DNA of 64,000 nucleotides. Origin: Streptomyces nymphaeiformis (GTDB taxonomy: Bacteria; Actinomycetota; Actinomycetes; Streptomycetales; Streptomycetaceae). Below the pieces are notes generated by a model. That model did not search any database. It saw only the letters and a list, made by a program, of their open reading frames with translations, and had not been told where the DNA came from. The DNA is taken from positions 930,001-994,000 of the forward strand of contig NZ_JACHJY010000002.1 of assembly GCF_014203895.1 (NCBI RefSeq). The letters are read 5' to 3'. Both the position numbers and the translations under genes were made by a program. Numbering within the stretch: the first letter of the stretch is position 1; every line of letters starts with the position of its first letter. This document shows positions 33,947-43,029 of the stretch, piece after piece.

Positions 33947-34678
33947 TCAGCGGCGAGTCACCTGCGCCATACGAATGGTCTCGTAGGTCTCTTCCTCCAT
34001 GGTCCACCCGTTGTCCACGAGGAGGGTCTCCAGTCGCTGGATCGCTTCCTCGAGCCCGCTGTGGTCTCCCAGGAGCGCCAGGGCGCGGAAGCGATGGCGC
34101 CAGAGTTCCTCGCGCTCTCGGGCGACCTCGAGGCCCCGGCCGACGGCCCGCAGCGCGCCTCGGCCGTCACCGGCTTCGAGGTACCAGTGGGCCAGCAGGC
34201 CGGCGCTGTTGACGACCTTGTCGTTGATGTCCTCCACGATCGGCTCGGCCCAGCTGTGGTAGGTGGAGCCGACTCCGGAGAACGGGCGGCCCCGGACCAG
34301 TTCGAGCGCTCGGCGGAGCAGGGCCTGGCCCTGGGCGCGGGGGACTTGGAGGGCGACGTTGTGGAGGAGCTGGAACTGGATCCAGTCGCACTCGACTCCG
34401 ACGAGCCGGTGGCCATCGGCGTGCTTGGTCATGCGGCGGAAGAAGGGTTGGCCCTCGTCATCGAGGCCGAGCCACCGGCGCACATCACGCAGGCGGGTGT
34501 TGCGGGTGTTGGGGGTGGTCAGCCCGCCACGTGGCGAGAGGACTTCGTCGATCTGAGGTGCCGTGGCGCCCGGATGAAGGACGAGGAAGGCAGCGAGTTC
34601 CATAGCCCGGGTGCGCCGGTTGGAGTCGACGGTGCCACGGGCCTTGGAGAGTTCCACCTTGCCCAGGAGGTTGATCAC
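33947..34678 (-). pseudogene. C-terminal BTAD part of a truncated regulator
   Basis: The frame encodes 243 residues starting at a GTG within [20 protein letters not shown]. It contains a winged-helix-like segment (AAFLVLHPGATAPQIDEVLS, RNTRLRDVRRWLGLDDEG) and a helical repeat region (LLAHWYLEAGDGRGALRAVG, RFRALALLGDHSGLEEAIQR) typical of bacterial transcriptional activator domains. Full-length relatives in Streptomyces are membrane-anchored LysM/BTAD proteins of about 1000 residues. Here a Pro/Ser-rich linker ([20 protein letters not shown]) continues upstream in another frame to about 34800, and the rest is replaced by a Tn3-type transposase remnant. It is therefore a broken gene. Confidence 0.72.
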
Positions 34679-34933
34679 GGGCCGGTCCTGGGGAAGTCGA
34701 TGTCCGGGAGACCCGCCTCGGACGAGCCATCGGAAGGCACGGCCGATGCGGGGAGCGGCTGGGACTGGGCGGTTTCGGGACGGGGGAGGACAGCCGGATA
34801 CTGACCTGCGGAAGAGCCCGGGAGGCGGGCAGGACGACCTGCCCGGGCGTGGCCGAGGCCGGCAGGACTGGCACTGCGGCCGTGGCCCCGCCGCCGCCCT
34901 CCGAGCCGACGGCGCGCTCCGCCGGCTCGGTCA

Positions 34934-35280
34934 CGTGGCGCTTCCCCCGCGGCGGCCCCAAGCACCCCACCTACCGGGCGATCGAGGAACTGGGCCGCGC
35001 GGTACGTACGGCGTTCATCTGCGACTACCTCGCCGACGCCGACCTGCGCCGCGAGATCAACGACGGACTCCAAGCCAAGGAGTCCCAGGAGGTCTCGATG
35101 CTCGCCCTGCGCCTGCTCCAGTCCGCGCTGGTGCACGTCAACACCCTGCTTCTCCAGGACATCCTGAGCGAGGAGAAGTAGCAGAAGCGGCTCACCGACG
35201 CCGACCGGCGGGCCCTGTCCCCGCTCTTCTGGACCCACGTGAACCCCTACGGCCGGTTCGAGCTAGACATGAACCCCCCA
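34934..35280 (+). pseudogene. Tn3-family transposase C-terminal remnant
   Basis: The plus strand reads [40 protein letters not shown] and INDGLQ, then after an internal deletion [33 protein letters not shown] and a stop at 35179. It continues LTDADRRALSPLFWTHVNPY and GRFELDMN. These are the C-terminal catalytic segments of Tn3-family transposases (normally LQVVENWNSAN follows INDGLQ). The deletion and the in-frame stop make it inactive. It abuts the truncated BTAD gene and probably caused that truncation. Confidence 0.78.
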
Positions 35281-35606
35281 CCTCGACCTCGCCGCCGCGG
35301 CCCCTCTTCCCGGCCCTCGAACTCCGCCCGAGGCGGAAACCGCCCGATTGGCAGCGGCCGGTGCGGCCGGGTCGGCATCCTGAAGACCCCATACCCCCAG
35401 CGTCGCCGATGGGCGGCGGACGTTGACCAGCGTGAGGCGCTGGGCCGGGCGGTGTCCTCCGCCCGGCCCACCCCATTCAGTGGCTCTGAATCCACCAGGT
35501 GATCCAAGTCAGGAACGCTGCTCCAGCCGCCGACGCCATGCCACGTACGAGGCTGAATATCGCAGCACGGCCGAGCCGGCGCGTGGTGCTGTTCTTGCGC
35601 TTCCTC
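35281..35606. other. No gene recognised
   Basis: About 330 bases between the Tn3 remnant and the STAND gene. It should include that gene's promoter. Nothing convincing is coded. Confidence 0.35.
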
Positions 35607-37913
35607 ATGGGAACCCCCAAGTCTCTTCACTCCGGCACGTTGCCGGCATGGGGAGAGACTCCAAGGGGAGCTGACTGCTCGTCCGGAAGAGCGGGCAGGG
35701 CGGGCGAATCCGCCCTAAGCTGCTGGTCACAGTCGTGCCCGCCGTGCCCGCTGCGGGCGGCGGGAGGCCCAGGCATCAGCGAGGAGGTCATCATCACCGC
35801 GGGAGACGCCCGCAGGTTGTACAGCGAGCTGTACGCGCTCAAGAGCCGGGCCGAGGCTGGCAGACGCGCCGCTGGCAAAGTGTTCTCGCAGCGCGAGCTG
35901 GAGAAGGCGCTGAGCAAGCCACCCTATTCGATTACGTTCCGGGGGCAGGCCATCAGCGACTGGCTTCCGGAAGACGCGGCTAAGGCCAAGGTCCCACGTG
36001 ACGCTGATGTTGTCTGGGCCGTGGTGCGCCTGTGGTGCCACTGGGCCGAGGAGAGGGAACCGAACGAGAACTACTGGCGCACGCTTGTCGATCGTGCACA
36101 GCCAGTTCGGGTTCCGCAACCGCGCGCAACGGCCAGCTGCTCCAGCGGCCTATCAGCCGAACTACCTTTACGGGAAAGCAATCTGCCGCCTCGGACTGCC
36201 TGTTTCACCGGTCGGGACGAACTGCTACGACGGCTCGGCTCTCGCCTTAGCGATGGTCCGGTCTGCGTAGTCGCACTCCGGGGGATGGGGGGTGTCGGCA
36301 AGACACAGCTAGCCCTGGAGTTCGCACACCACCACCACGCTGCGGGTACGTATGACATTGTCTGGTGGGTCCGAGCCGAGCAACGTGCGGCGATGAACGA
36401 GGATCTGCTCGCGCTGGCGCCCCGGCTCGGGCTGCGCGAGAACGCCGACGTCCAAGCGGTGCTGACGGAACTGGGGCACCAGTCGAACTGGCTGCTGATC
36501 TACGACAACGTCGCCGACCCCGGCTTGATCGAGGGCCAGCTCCCATCGTCTGGGCACGTCATCCTGACCAGCCGGTCGCGTGGCTGGAGCCGCTACGCAC
36601 AGCCACTGGACATCGGCCTGTTCACGCCCTCCGAGTCGGCGGCATTCTTGTGTGCTCGGACCGGCCGCGACGATCCCGGAGCCGCCGAACTTGCCGAAGC
36701 GCTGGGGCACCTCCCGCTGGCATTGGCGCAGGCCGCCTCCTACTGCGAGGAGCACCAGCTATCGATCGGCGGCTATTTGAAACTCTTCCGATCGCCACGG
36801 GTTAGAGCCCGGCTGCTGGAGACAGGTCTGCACTCGGCCGAATACCCCGACAGCGTTGCCACGACCTGGTTACTGCACGTCGATCACCTACGGGCGCATC
36901 GCCCGGCCGCACTCCAACTCCTACGACTGTGCGCGTTCCTCAGCCCCGACTCCATCCCTCTCAACTGGCTGCTCTCGAAACCCCAGCTGCTGCCTGAGCC
37001 TCTCGCTAGCGCAGCCAACGGGCTGGACGAGCAGTTGGCCGGAATTGTCGAACAGATCCGCGGGATCCCGTTCGAGGACCTGGAAGACGTCATCGGCGAG
37101 TTGGTCAAGACGGGGCTGATCACTCGACTGACCGACACAGATGTGAGCATCCACCGGCTCGTCCAGGCCGCGACAAAACAAGAGATGGGATCGGACCGCG
37201 CGAAAACTTGGCGAAGCTACGCTGACCTTCTGGTGCACGCCCTTCACCCGTATCCGCCATTCCCTGTCGAGCCGGAATACGATTCTGCTTTGACGGCGAT
37301 GCGTATCCACGGCGCCTACCTTGCAGAGCAGCTTCGCGACGGCCACCCGCCGGAAAAGCCAGTCGAAGTAAAGCGGCTCATCGCTTTGGTGGATTTCACC
37401 GATGAAGGGTCATTCGAGACCATTACCGATTTTGAGTACACCTTCGAATGTGCTCAGCGATTGTCGCAAGCTCTTCACCAGGCCACTCAGCCGGGCTACG
37501 TCGCACTCGCTCTGGCGAATCTCGGCTACGCCCGCTGTCTAACAGGTCGGCACATCAAGGCAATGCAGGCCATGGAAGCGGCTGTCGAGACGTTGGGGAC
37601 GGCAGTCACGACACCTGAGCTGGATAGCCTGCATGGGGCGATCCGGGCATGTCGGAAACACGCTGCAACTTCGGAACCTGCCGACGAGTCCGCCGAGGTC
37701 ACAGTCGCCATGGTCTATGAGCACGTCGATCTACGTGACATCGCACGGGTCGCCCGAAACTCTGAAAGAGTCGTGCCCGCCTTCATCGAGATGGTTGGCC
37801 AGAACGAGATTTCCGAAGACCTGGCAACGGCCCTGGGGCATGACAGCGACGGGAATCTTCCGCTTCCATTCAGTCCGCTCTGGCACCAGGAGCCCGGCAC
37901 TGATGAGAGCTGA
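35607..37913 (+). CDS. STAND (NB-ARC) NTPase
   Basis: From ATG 35607 the protein has about 768 residues; the true start is uncertain because conserved sequence only begins at IITAGDARRLYSELYALKSR (about 35790), where no standard start codon lies nearby. Residues about 64-165 form the helical N-terminal module common in actinobacterial NLR-like proteins (VFSQRELEKALSKPPYSITF). The P-loop is ALRGMGGVGKTQLALEFAHH (about residue 226), Walker B is NWLLIYDNVADPG, and sensor-like and GLPL-type motifs are HVILTSRSRGW and ALGHLPLALAQAASY. A winged-helix segment and a short TPR-like region (ALANLGYARCLTGRHIKAMQ) follow. STAND proteins are signal-sensing switches, several of which act in anti-phage defence. 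The N-terminal effector, if any, is unusual or missing. It lies 188 bases upstream of the zinc-ribbon/GIY-YIG gene on the same strand. Confidence 0.8.
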   Translation: MGTPKSLHSGTLPAWGETPRGADCSSGRAGRAGESALSCWSQSCPPCPLRAAGGPGISEEVIITAGDARRLYSELYALKSRAEAGRRAAGKVFSQRELEKALSKPPYSITFRGQAISDWLPEDAAKAKVPRDADVVWAVVRLWCHWAEEREPNENYWRTLVDRAQPVRVPQPRATASCSSGLSAELPLRESNLPPRTACFTGRDELLRRLGSRLSDGPVCVVALRGMGGVGKTQLALEFAHHHHAAGTYDIVWWVRAEQRAAMNEDLLALAPRLGLRENADVQAVLTELGHQSNWLLIYDNVADPGLIEGQLPSSGHVILTSRSRGWSRYAQPLDIGLFTPSESAAFLCARTGRDDPGAAELAEALGHLPLALAQAASYCEEHQLSIGGYLKLFRSPRVRARLLETGLHSAEYPDSVATTWLLHVDHLRAHRPAALQLLRLCAFLSPDSIPLNWLLSKPQLLPEPLASAANGLDEQLAGIVEQIRGIPFEDLEDVIGELVKTGLITRLTDTDVSIHRLVQAATKQEMGSDRAKTWRSYADLLVHALHPYPPFPVEPEYDSALTAMRIHGAYLAEQLRDGHPPEKPVEVKRLIALVDFTDEGSFETITDFEYTFECAQRLSQALHQATQPGYVALALANLGYARCLTGRHIKAMQAMEAAVETLGTAVTTPELDSLHGAIRACRKHAATSEPADESAEVTVAMVYEHVDLRDIARVARNSERVVPAFIEMVGQNEISEDLATALGHDSDGNLPLPFSPLWHQEPGTDES

Positions 37914-38101
37914 TGGCGATCGCCAACGTTTCGGCGACGGCGAACCGCCAGAGAGAGGGGGAATCCCCTGGCCACGCGGTTGGTGACTCTGCAGGGCTCA
38001 GGAGAACTCACGGGATGTCGCACACTCTGCGAAGGCCAGTACGGCCTGGTGCCCAGCGGCCGGACATGATGCGGGTGCTGTTCTTGTAGGAGGGGGCATC
38101 G

Positions 38102-39658
38102 ATGCCGCGCAGAGTTGATGAGGCAGAGGCTGTAGAGGTCATGCGTGTCGCGGGGCTCGTGCCGCTGCAGCCTCGCCCAGTGGGTGGGAGGAGGGGTTGG
38201 CCTTCCCAGTGCCTGCGGTGTGGGCGGGAAGTTGCCCCGCACTACAGCACGGTGCAGGCGGCCGTTCGTTCACGCGGACGGGACTACGTGGGGTGCCGGT
38301 TCTGCGTAGCGGCAGATCGCGGCAAGCGCCAGAAGGCAGGCATGGCTGCGAAGGCCGAGCAGCTGATGCGGGACCACGGATGGTGTCCACTGGTTCCCTA
38401 TCCCGGGGCGCTGGAACCGTGGCCATGCCTCTGCGGTGTGTGCGGGAGGCAGGCGGAGCCAGCGTTCGCCAAGGTCCAGGAGCGAGGGCAGGACAGGTGC
38501 GGATCGTGCGCGAAGGCGGAGCTGAGTGCGCGGTATCTGGCCGCAGAGGCGGGGCGGGCGACCGTCGACCTGGTCCAGGCCGGCTGGGAGCCGCTGGCCG
38601 CGTACCCGGGCGTGCACCAGGGTTGGAAGGCTCTGCACGGGGCGTGCGGTCAGGTCCGGTACCCGCGGTTGGCCGAGATTCGGGCGGGAGAGGTCTGCTG
38701 TTCGGGCTGCAACGGTTCGGTGCGGGTCAGCGGTGAGGAAGCCGTCGAGTTCATGCAGTCCGCCGGCTTCGATCCTCTGGAGTCCTACCCCGGCAGTCAG
38801 GTGCCGTGGACGTGCAAGTGCTTCCTCTGCGGAGCCATCGTCAAGCCGCGGTACACCACCGTACGCAGAGGTGGGGGTTGCGCGGAGTGCGCGAGGGTCG
38901 GACGGCAGACGACCCGCCGGACCAACTTCTCCGTCCAGGCAGTGGCGGAAATGCGTGCCGTTGGCCTGGAGCCGATGGAGCCCTGTCCTGGGACACTCGC
39001 CCGGTGGAAGTGCCGGCATGCGTGCGGACGGGTCGTCTTCCCTGTTCATCATTTGGCGAAGTACGGACGTGGGGTGTGCCGTCAGTGTTCGGGCAACCCT
39101 CTCGTCGAGCCGCACGAAGCTGAGGCGAAGGCCCGGGTACTGGGGTTCAAGCCTCTTGAGCCCTATCCCGGCCGAATCACCGCTGCCTGGCGGCTCCAGT
39201 GCCTGACTTGCGGTCTTGATGTGGAAAAGCCGCTTCAAGGCGCGGGAGGGTGCCGGCGGTGTCGCCCTTTTGGCGCCAACCACTGCCTTCCAGCCTTCGT
39301 GTATGTCATGCACCACAGCCACATGAACGCCGTAAAGATCGGCATCACCAACATCGGCACGACGCGGCTTGCAGATCATCGTCGGGATGGCTGGTCGATC
39401 ATCAAGACCCAGCACTTCATGTTTGGTTCGGATGCGTACGACGTCGAGCAGGCTGTGCTGTATCGGATGCGCAACGAGCTCGGCATCCCCCCTTACCTCA
39501 CCGCTGACCAGATGCGGCGTGGTGGGGCGACGGAAACCGCAGACGCGGACCTGATCTCCCCTCTCTCCGTGTGGGGGCTGGTGTGTCGAGCACGGGACGA
39601 GATCAACTCCGACACGGCGCGTTTCGCAGTCGAGGTCGGCAGTACAGACAGAACGTGA
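38102..39658 (+). CDS. Six zinc-ribbon-like repeats plus GIY-YIG-like C-terminal domain
   Basis: A 518-residue protein from ATG 38102 behind a strong site (AGGAGGGGG). Residues about 8-393 are six tandem units of 55-65 residues, each a helix (EAVEFMQSAGFDPLESYPGS type), a W, and a Cys set such as CKCFLCG...CAEC. Unit 3 keeps only part of its Cys set (HGACGQ...CCSGC). Residues about 400-490 resemble a GIY-YIG or T5orf172-type domain: FVYVMHHSHMNAVKIGITNI, TTRLADHRRDGWSIIKTQHF and DAYDVEQAVLYRMRNELGIP, with VYV/KIG in place of GIY/YIG, a conserved Arg and a Glu. GIY-YIG domains cut DNA; zinc ribbons would bind nucleic acid or protein. The stop overlaps the start of the next ORF as GTGA. Base composition is slightly less GC-rich than neighbouring metabolic genes. 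Function is inferred only. Confidence 0.78.
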   Translation: MPRRVDEAEAVEVMRVAGLVPLQPRPVGGRRGWPSQCLRCGREVAPHYSTVQAAVRSRGRDYVGCRFCVAADRGKRQKAGMAAKAEQLMRDHGWCPLVPYPGALEPWPCLCGVCGRQAEPAFAKVQERGQDRCGSCAKAELSARYLAAEAGRATVDLVQAGWEPLAAYPGVHQGWKALHGACGQVRYPRLAEIRAGEVCCSGCNGSVRVSGEEAVEFMQSAGFDPLESYPGSQVPWTCKCFLCGAIVKPRYTTVRRGGGCAECARVGRQTTRRTNFSVQAVAEMRAVGLEPMEPCPGTLARWKCRHACGRVVFPVHHLAKYGRGVCRQCSGNPLVEPHEAEAKARVLGFKPLEPYPGRITAAWRLQCLTCGLDVEKPLQGAGGCRRCRPFGANHCLPAFVYVMHHSHMNAVKIGITNIGTTRLADHRRDGWSIIKTQHFMFGSDAYDVEQAVLYRMRNELGIPPYLTADQMRRGGATETADADLISPLSVWGLVCRARDEINSDTARFAVEVGSTDRT

Positions 39659-40176
39659 CTCGAGCACCTTCATGCCCGGAGCGGGAGCGGGAAGCGCTGT
39701 GCGGGCACGCCGACGCGCTGATAGTGGCGGTGTCGGACCTGCGGGCGGCGGGCACCGCCAACCAGATGCTGTGGGAGACGCTGGCCGAGCGCGGCCGGAC
39801 CGTTCTGCTGGCGGGGCTCGTCTGCGTGGGCGGCGCGGCCCGGGCCTGGATCGCCGGCGGCACCGACGCACAGAGCGGCCTGGCGGGCCTCGGGCGCGGG
39901 GCGGAACTGCTGGCGCAGGAGAGGATCGTGAGCAAGTAGGCCGCCGCCACGCTGCGCGAACCCTTCACCCGGATCGCCGCCGCGGCCGCCCCGCTGCTGC
40001 GCTGCCCCGACCCGGCGCTCGTCACCGCCACCGAGGAGCTGATGAACGCTGCCGGGAACCTCGAGGACACCGCGCGCCTGGAGGAGAAGCTCGCGGCGTT
40101 CGGCCGGGCCGCCCAGGCAGCCACCGTGTCGCCGGCGACCCGGGGGGAACGCCGCCGCGCTCGGCGAGCCGGCTGA
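39655..40176 (+). pseudogene. Small protein coupled to the GIY-YIG gene, in-frame amber
   Basis: GTG 39655 overlaps the stop of the preceding gene (GTGA). The frame reads ALCGHADALIVAVSDLRAAG, TANQMLWETLAERGRTVLLA and GLVCVGGAARAWIAGGTDAQ, meets TAG at 39937-39939 after 94 residues, then continues in the same frame with TLREPFTRIAAAAAPLLRCP and AALVTATEELMNAAG-like helical sequence to the TGA at 40174. The sequence after the stop has the same coding character, so the amber is probably a mutation or base-call error. There may be one membrane-associated segment. I do not recognise the family. Confidence 0.5.
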
Positions 40177-40267
40177 CCGTAGGAGGCGAAACGCCTGGCC
40201 CCCCGGCAGCTCCAATGCTGGGGTGTGACTGAGGGCCCCAGTTGGCGAGTTGAGCGTCGGCCGGTCC

Positions 40268-40900
40268 TCACCCGTGCGCTCGGCTGGTGTGGTGTCGGCG
40301 CGTCCGCGGCGCCGTCAGACGGGTGACCGCCTGGCGGGCGGCCTCGCGGTGGTCTGGGCGGGGCGCCGGCACGCGAGGGCCGGCCAGGTCGCTGCCGGTG
40401 AGCGACTTGGCTTCGACTGCGGTCCAGTCGGCGCGGCGCACCACGGCGATGTGTCCTTCCTCGTGGGCCTGTCCGTCCTTCCAGTCGTCGGGTGGCGCCA
40501 TCAGGACACGGAGGTCCTGGCCGTTCAGCCACTCCAGTCCGAGGACCTGGCGGCCGAGGTGGTGCTCGATGAGTGACAGGGCGGTGCCGGTCTTCAGGTG
40601 GAGGAGCAAGAGCTCTCCCTCGAAGTAGTAGCCGCCGTCGTACTCGCCGGATCCCACGGCGAGCAGGGGGAGGGTCGGGTGGAAGGCCATCGCGTTCACG
40701 GGGTGCTGCGAGTGCAGCAGCAGCCGGCGGCGGGCGCGGTCGGTGACGTGGAAGACACCTACCGTCTTCGCCTCGTCGTACTCGTGCGCGCCGGCCACGG
40801 CGACCAGGCCTCTCCGCTTGTCCGCCACGGCCAGGACAGGATCGCCGATCTCGGCGAAGGGGTCGTCGGGGCGGTCTTGGCCGGCGGGAGACGAGGTCAT
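40268..40900 (-). CDS. Beta-propeller-like protein, possibly truncated
   Basis: Starting MTSSPAGQDRPDDPFAEIGD at 40900 (an upstream in-frame start exists at 40969), the protein has repeated propeller-like blades: GLVAVAGAHEYDEAKTVGVF, AMAFHPTLPLLAVGSGEYDG and VLGLEWLNGQDLRVLMAPPD. It ends soon after RADWTAVEAKSLTGSDLAGP. Three blades are too few for a closed propeller, so the C-terminus is probably missing or shifted. WD40-type actinobacterial proteins of this sort are usually several hundred residues. It converges with the small ORF next to the GIY-YIG gene. Function is unknown. Confidence 0.6.
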   Translation of the reverse strand: MTSSPAGQDRPDDPFAEIGDPVLAVADKRRGLVAVAGAHEYDEAKTVGVFHVTDRARRRLLLHSQHPVNAMAFHPTLPLLAVGSGEYDGGYYFEGELLLLHLKTGTALSLIEHHLGRQVLGLEWLNGQDLRVLMAPPDDWKDGQAHEEGHIAVVRRADWTAVEAKSLTGSDLAGPRVPAPRPDHREAARQAVTRLTAPRTRRHHTSRAHG

Positions 40901-41109
40901 GCCGAGGATCCTCGCAAGGTTACCGCTGGAGTGGGTAGCCGGGCCCTCCTTACGGCCATGGCCGCCCACGTAGCTCAGCTCGCCAACTCAACGGCTCACT
41001 GGCCAACTGAGGCACTCAGAAGCCGTTGCTGTACCGATCTTGGCGCATGGCATTCGAACGAGGGTCTCTTCGGGGCGCTCGTCTGCCGGGGACGTGCCGG
41101 GCCGACGGA

Positions 41110-41472
41110 TCAGCGTGAGGTCTGCCCGGAACGGAGCTCGTCAACGTCGACCGTCGTCAGCGCCACGCTCAGCGGCACGCCGGTGCCGGCCGCGGCGGCC
41201 AGCCGCTCGCGTACCTCGCGCGGTGTTCGAGGCCGCCAGCCGGGCCCGTCACAGCAGCCAGAGTGAAACGTGACCCCCGCATTCAGCAGGGCGGTCAAAG
41301 TCCGCCACCCAGCGGAGTCGTTCCGCTTCGGCACAGCGAGGTCCTGACCGGCGTCGATCAACGCTCCAGCGCAGCGCGGACATCGGCTAGCCCACGTGCC
41401 GCGCTTCTTGAACGAAGAGCGGCAGGGCAAGCACACGTAATGCCGGTTCGGAGTCCCCCCTCGGAAGCACAT
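41110..41472 (-). CDS. Small zinc-ribbon protein
   Basis: A 120-residue protein beginning MCFRGGTPNRHYVCLPCRSS, with two CxxC knuckles (CLPC and CPRC in WASRCPRCAGALIDAGQDLA) and a conserved segment SGCCDGPGWRPRTPREVRER. This is a recurrent Streptomyces family of unknown function that I have seen carry misleading enzyme names in annotations. The zinc site is intact. It is followed on the plus strand by the second copy of the IS-end-like repeat. Confidence 0.7.
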   Translation of the reverse strand: MCFRGGTPNRHYVCLPCRSSFKKRGTWASRCPRCAGALIDAGQDLAVPKRNDSAGWRTLTALLNAGVTFHSGCCDGPGWRPRTPREVRERLAAAAGTGVPLSVALTTVDVDELRSGQTSR

Positions 41473-41536
41473 CGCACCAGTATGGCAATGCGACTTCGCC
41501 CATCCCAGCGATTATGAGAAGCGGTTCGACTGCTGT

Positions 41537-41625
41537 GCATGAGAGCAGGGCCTCTTGATAGTTCGAAGAGTGTCGAAGCCGACGTGTGATCCAGGAGCCT
41601 CTGTTGTATCAGTTCTGCGGCATCG
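41537..41625 (+). repeat. Dispersed IS-end-like repeat, copy 2
   Basis: Diverged copy of 11571-11658: GCATGAGAGCAGGGCCTCTT, then GATCCAGGAGCCTCTGTTGT and TGCGGCATCG in the same order and spacing. Local self-complementary segments (GTTCGAAGAGTGTCGAAG) are present. No transposase follows. Confidence 0.55.
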
Positions 41626-41841
41626 CCGAGAGCAATGCTCGGAACCTGTGGATCAGCGCTGGGAGCAACGCAGAGGGCGTACCTTCCCGATGATCCTGTG
41701 ATGATCTGCGAGTAGGCCCGCATTGTAGCGTGGCCCGGGTGGGCCGGCAGGTGACAACATCCATCCCACGAAACGCCGTTGGGGGAGGGAAGGGCGTCCG
41801 GACGCCTACCGGACCGCGGCCCGGACCGCCACAATCCCGGT

Positions 41842-42951
41842 ATGACGATCACGCCGGCCCCTGTGAGCGCACCGCCGACGCGCCGCACCCCCCTCGGCCT
41901 CGCCCGCGGGATCCTCACGGGCGCGGTGATCGGGAGCTCGCTCGCCGCACTCGTCGTCGGTACCGTCCTCGAGCACGTTCCCCTGCTGGTCGGTGGCCTG
42001 GCCGTCCCCATCGCCTACGGACTGCTGGTACTCGCCGCCGGCGCGCCCAAGCGCGCGCGCGAGGCGGCCATCGTCCCCTGTACTGCGCTTGCCATGATCG
42101 AGAGCCTGCGCGCCACCGGCGGGGAGACCAGCGATGTGCCCGTCCGCTTCGACCTCACCGTCGCCCCGGACGACGGACCGGCGTACCGCGTCGAGTCCAC
42201 TCAGTCCGTCAATCTCGTCGACCTGCCCGACTACAAACCAGGCGGCATCGTCGTCGTCCAGTACCCGCCGCATCAGCCGTGGACGGTGAAGCTGGTGAAG
42301 CGCCCGACACCGGAATGGGAGGACCGCGCGGCCGCGGCCCGCCTCGACTCGGCGCCCGGCCCGGTCCTGGCCGGCGAGCCGACCACGGGCGGCACCGTCG
42401 GCGGCTACATCACGCTCCTCGCCCTGCTGCTGGGCGCGGCCGGCGTGGTCTTCGTCTTCCGTGCCGAACTCTTCGGCCCGGACGACCCCACCGACCGGCC
42501 CCCCTCGGCCGCCGGGCCTGCCGACCCCGGCACCTCGTCCACCACGATCGTCTCAGCCGCGTCCGGCACCGTCGCCCTCGGCCCCGGACAGTCCCTGTTC
42601 GACGAGGGCCGGCTGCGCCAGGCGGTCGACTCGCTCACCAAGGGCGAGGGTAAAAAGCGCCAGGCCCTCACAGTCGTCGTGCAGGACCGCCTCCTCACCG
42701 TCGTCTTCACCCCCGCGGGCTCGCAGGCCCCCGGCTTCGACCTGGACGCCCTGCCCTACCCGCGCATCCCCGCCCTCGTCCGGGAGGCCAGGACCACCCT
42801 CGGCGTCCGCTCCCCGCGGACCTGGCAGCTCACCGCCGAGAGTCTGTCCGGCGCCCTCACCCTCAGGGTCGGCGTGACCGGCGCCGACGGCGCCGCCTCG
42901 CTGGAGGCGAACGGTGACGGCGAGACCGTGCGGCGCGTCCCGGCGCGCTGA
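41842..42951 (+). CDS. Membrane protein of unknown function
   Basis: From ATG 41842 the protein has 369 residues. Two N-terminal membrane segments (ILTGAVIGSSLAALVVGTVL and LLVGGLAVPIAYGLLVLAAG) precede a beta-rich domain with an SH3-like ending (DYKPGGIVVVQYPPHQPWTV). A third membrane segment (YITLLALLLGAAGVVFVF) follows, and then an extracytoplasmic or cytoplasmic globular end. The domain around VRFDLTVAPDDGPAYRVEST recalls DUF3592-like membrane proteins, as in the next gene. The two genes are 78 bases apart and probably form a pair of related proteins. Function is unknown. Confidence 0.72.
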   Translation: MTITPAPVSAPPTRRTPLGLARGILTGAVIGSSLAALVVGTVLEHVPLLVGGLAVPIAYGLLVLAAGAPKRAREAAIVPCTALAMIESLRATGGETSDVPVRFDLTVAPDDGPAYRVESTQSVNLVDLPDYKPGGIVVVQYPPHQPWTVKLVKRPTPEWEDRAAAARLDSAPGPVLAGEPTTGGTVGGYITLLALLLGAAGVVFVFRAELFGPDDPTDRPPSAAGPADPGTSSTTIVSAASGTVALGPGQSLFDEGRLRQAVDSLTKGEGKKRQALTVVVQDRLLTVVFTPAGSQAPGFDLDALPYPRIPALVREARTTLGVRSPRTWQLTAESLSGALTLRVGVTGADGAASLEANGDGETVRRVPAR

Positions 42952-43029
42952 CGGGACGGACGGGACGGGTGGCCCGGACATAACGGGTGAGCCGGGCGGG
43001 ACAGACGGTTTGGACCAGGAGGAGCACAG

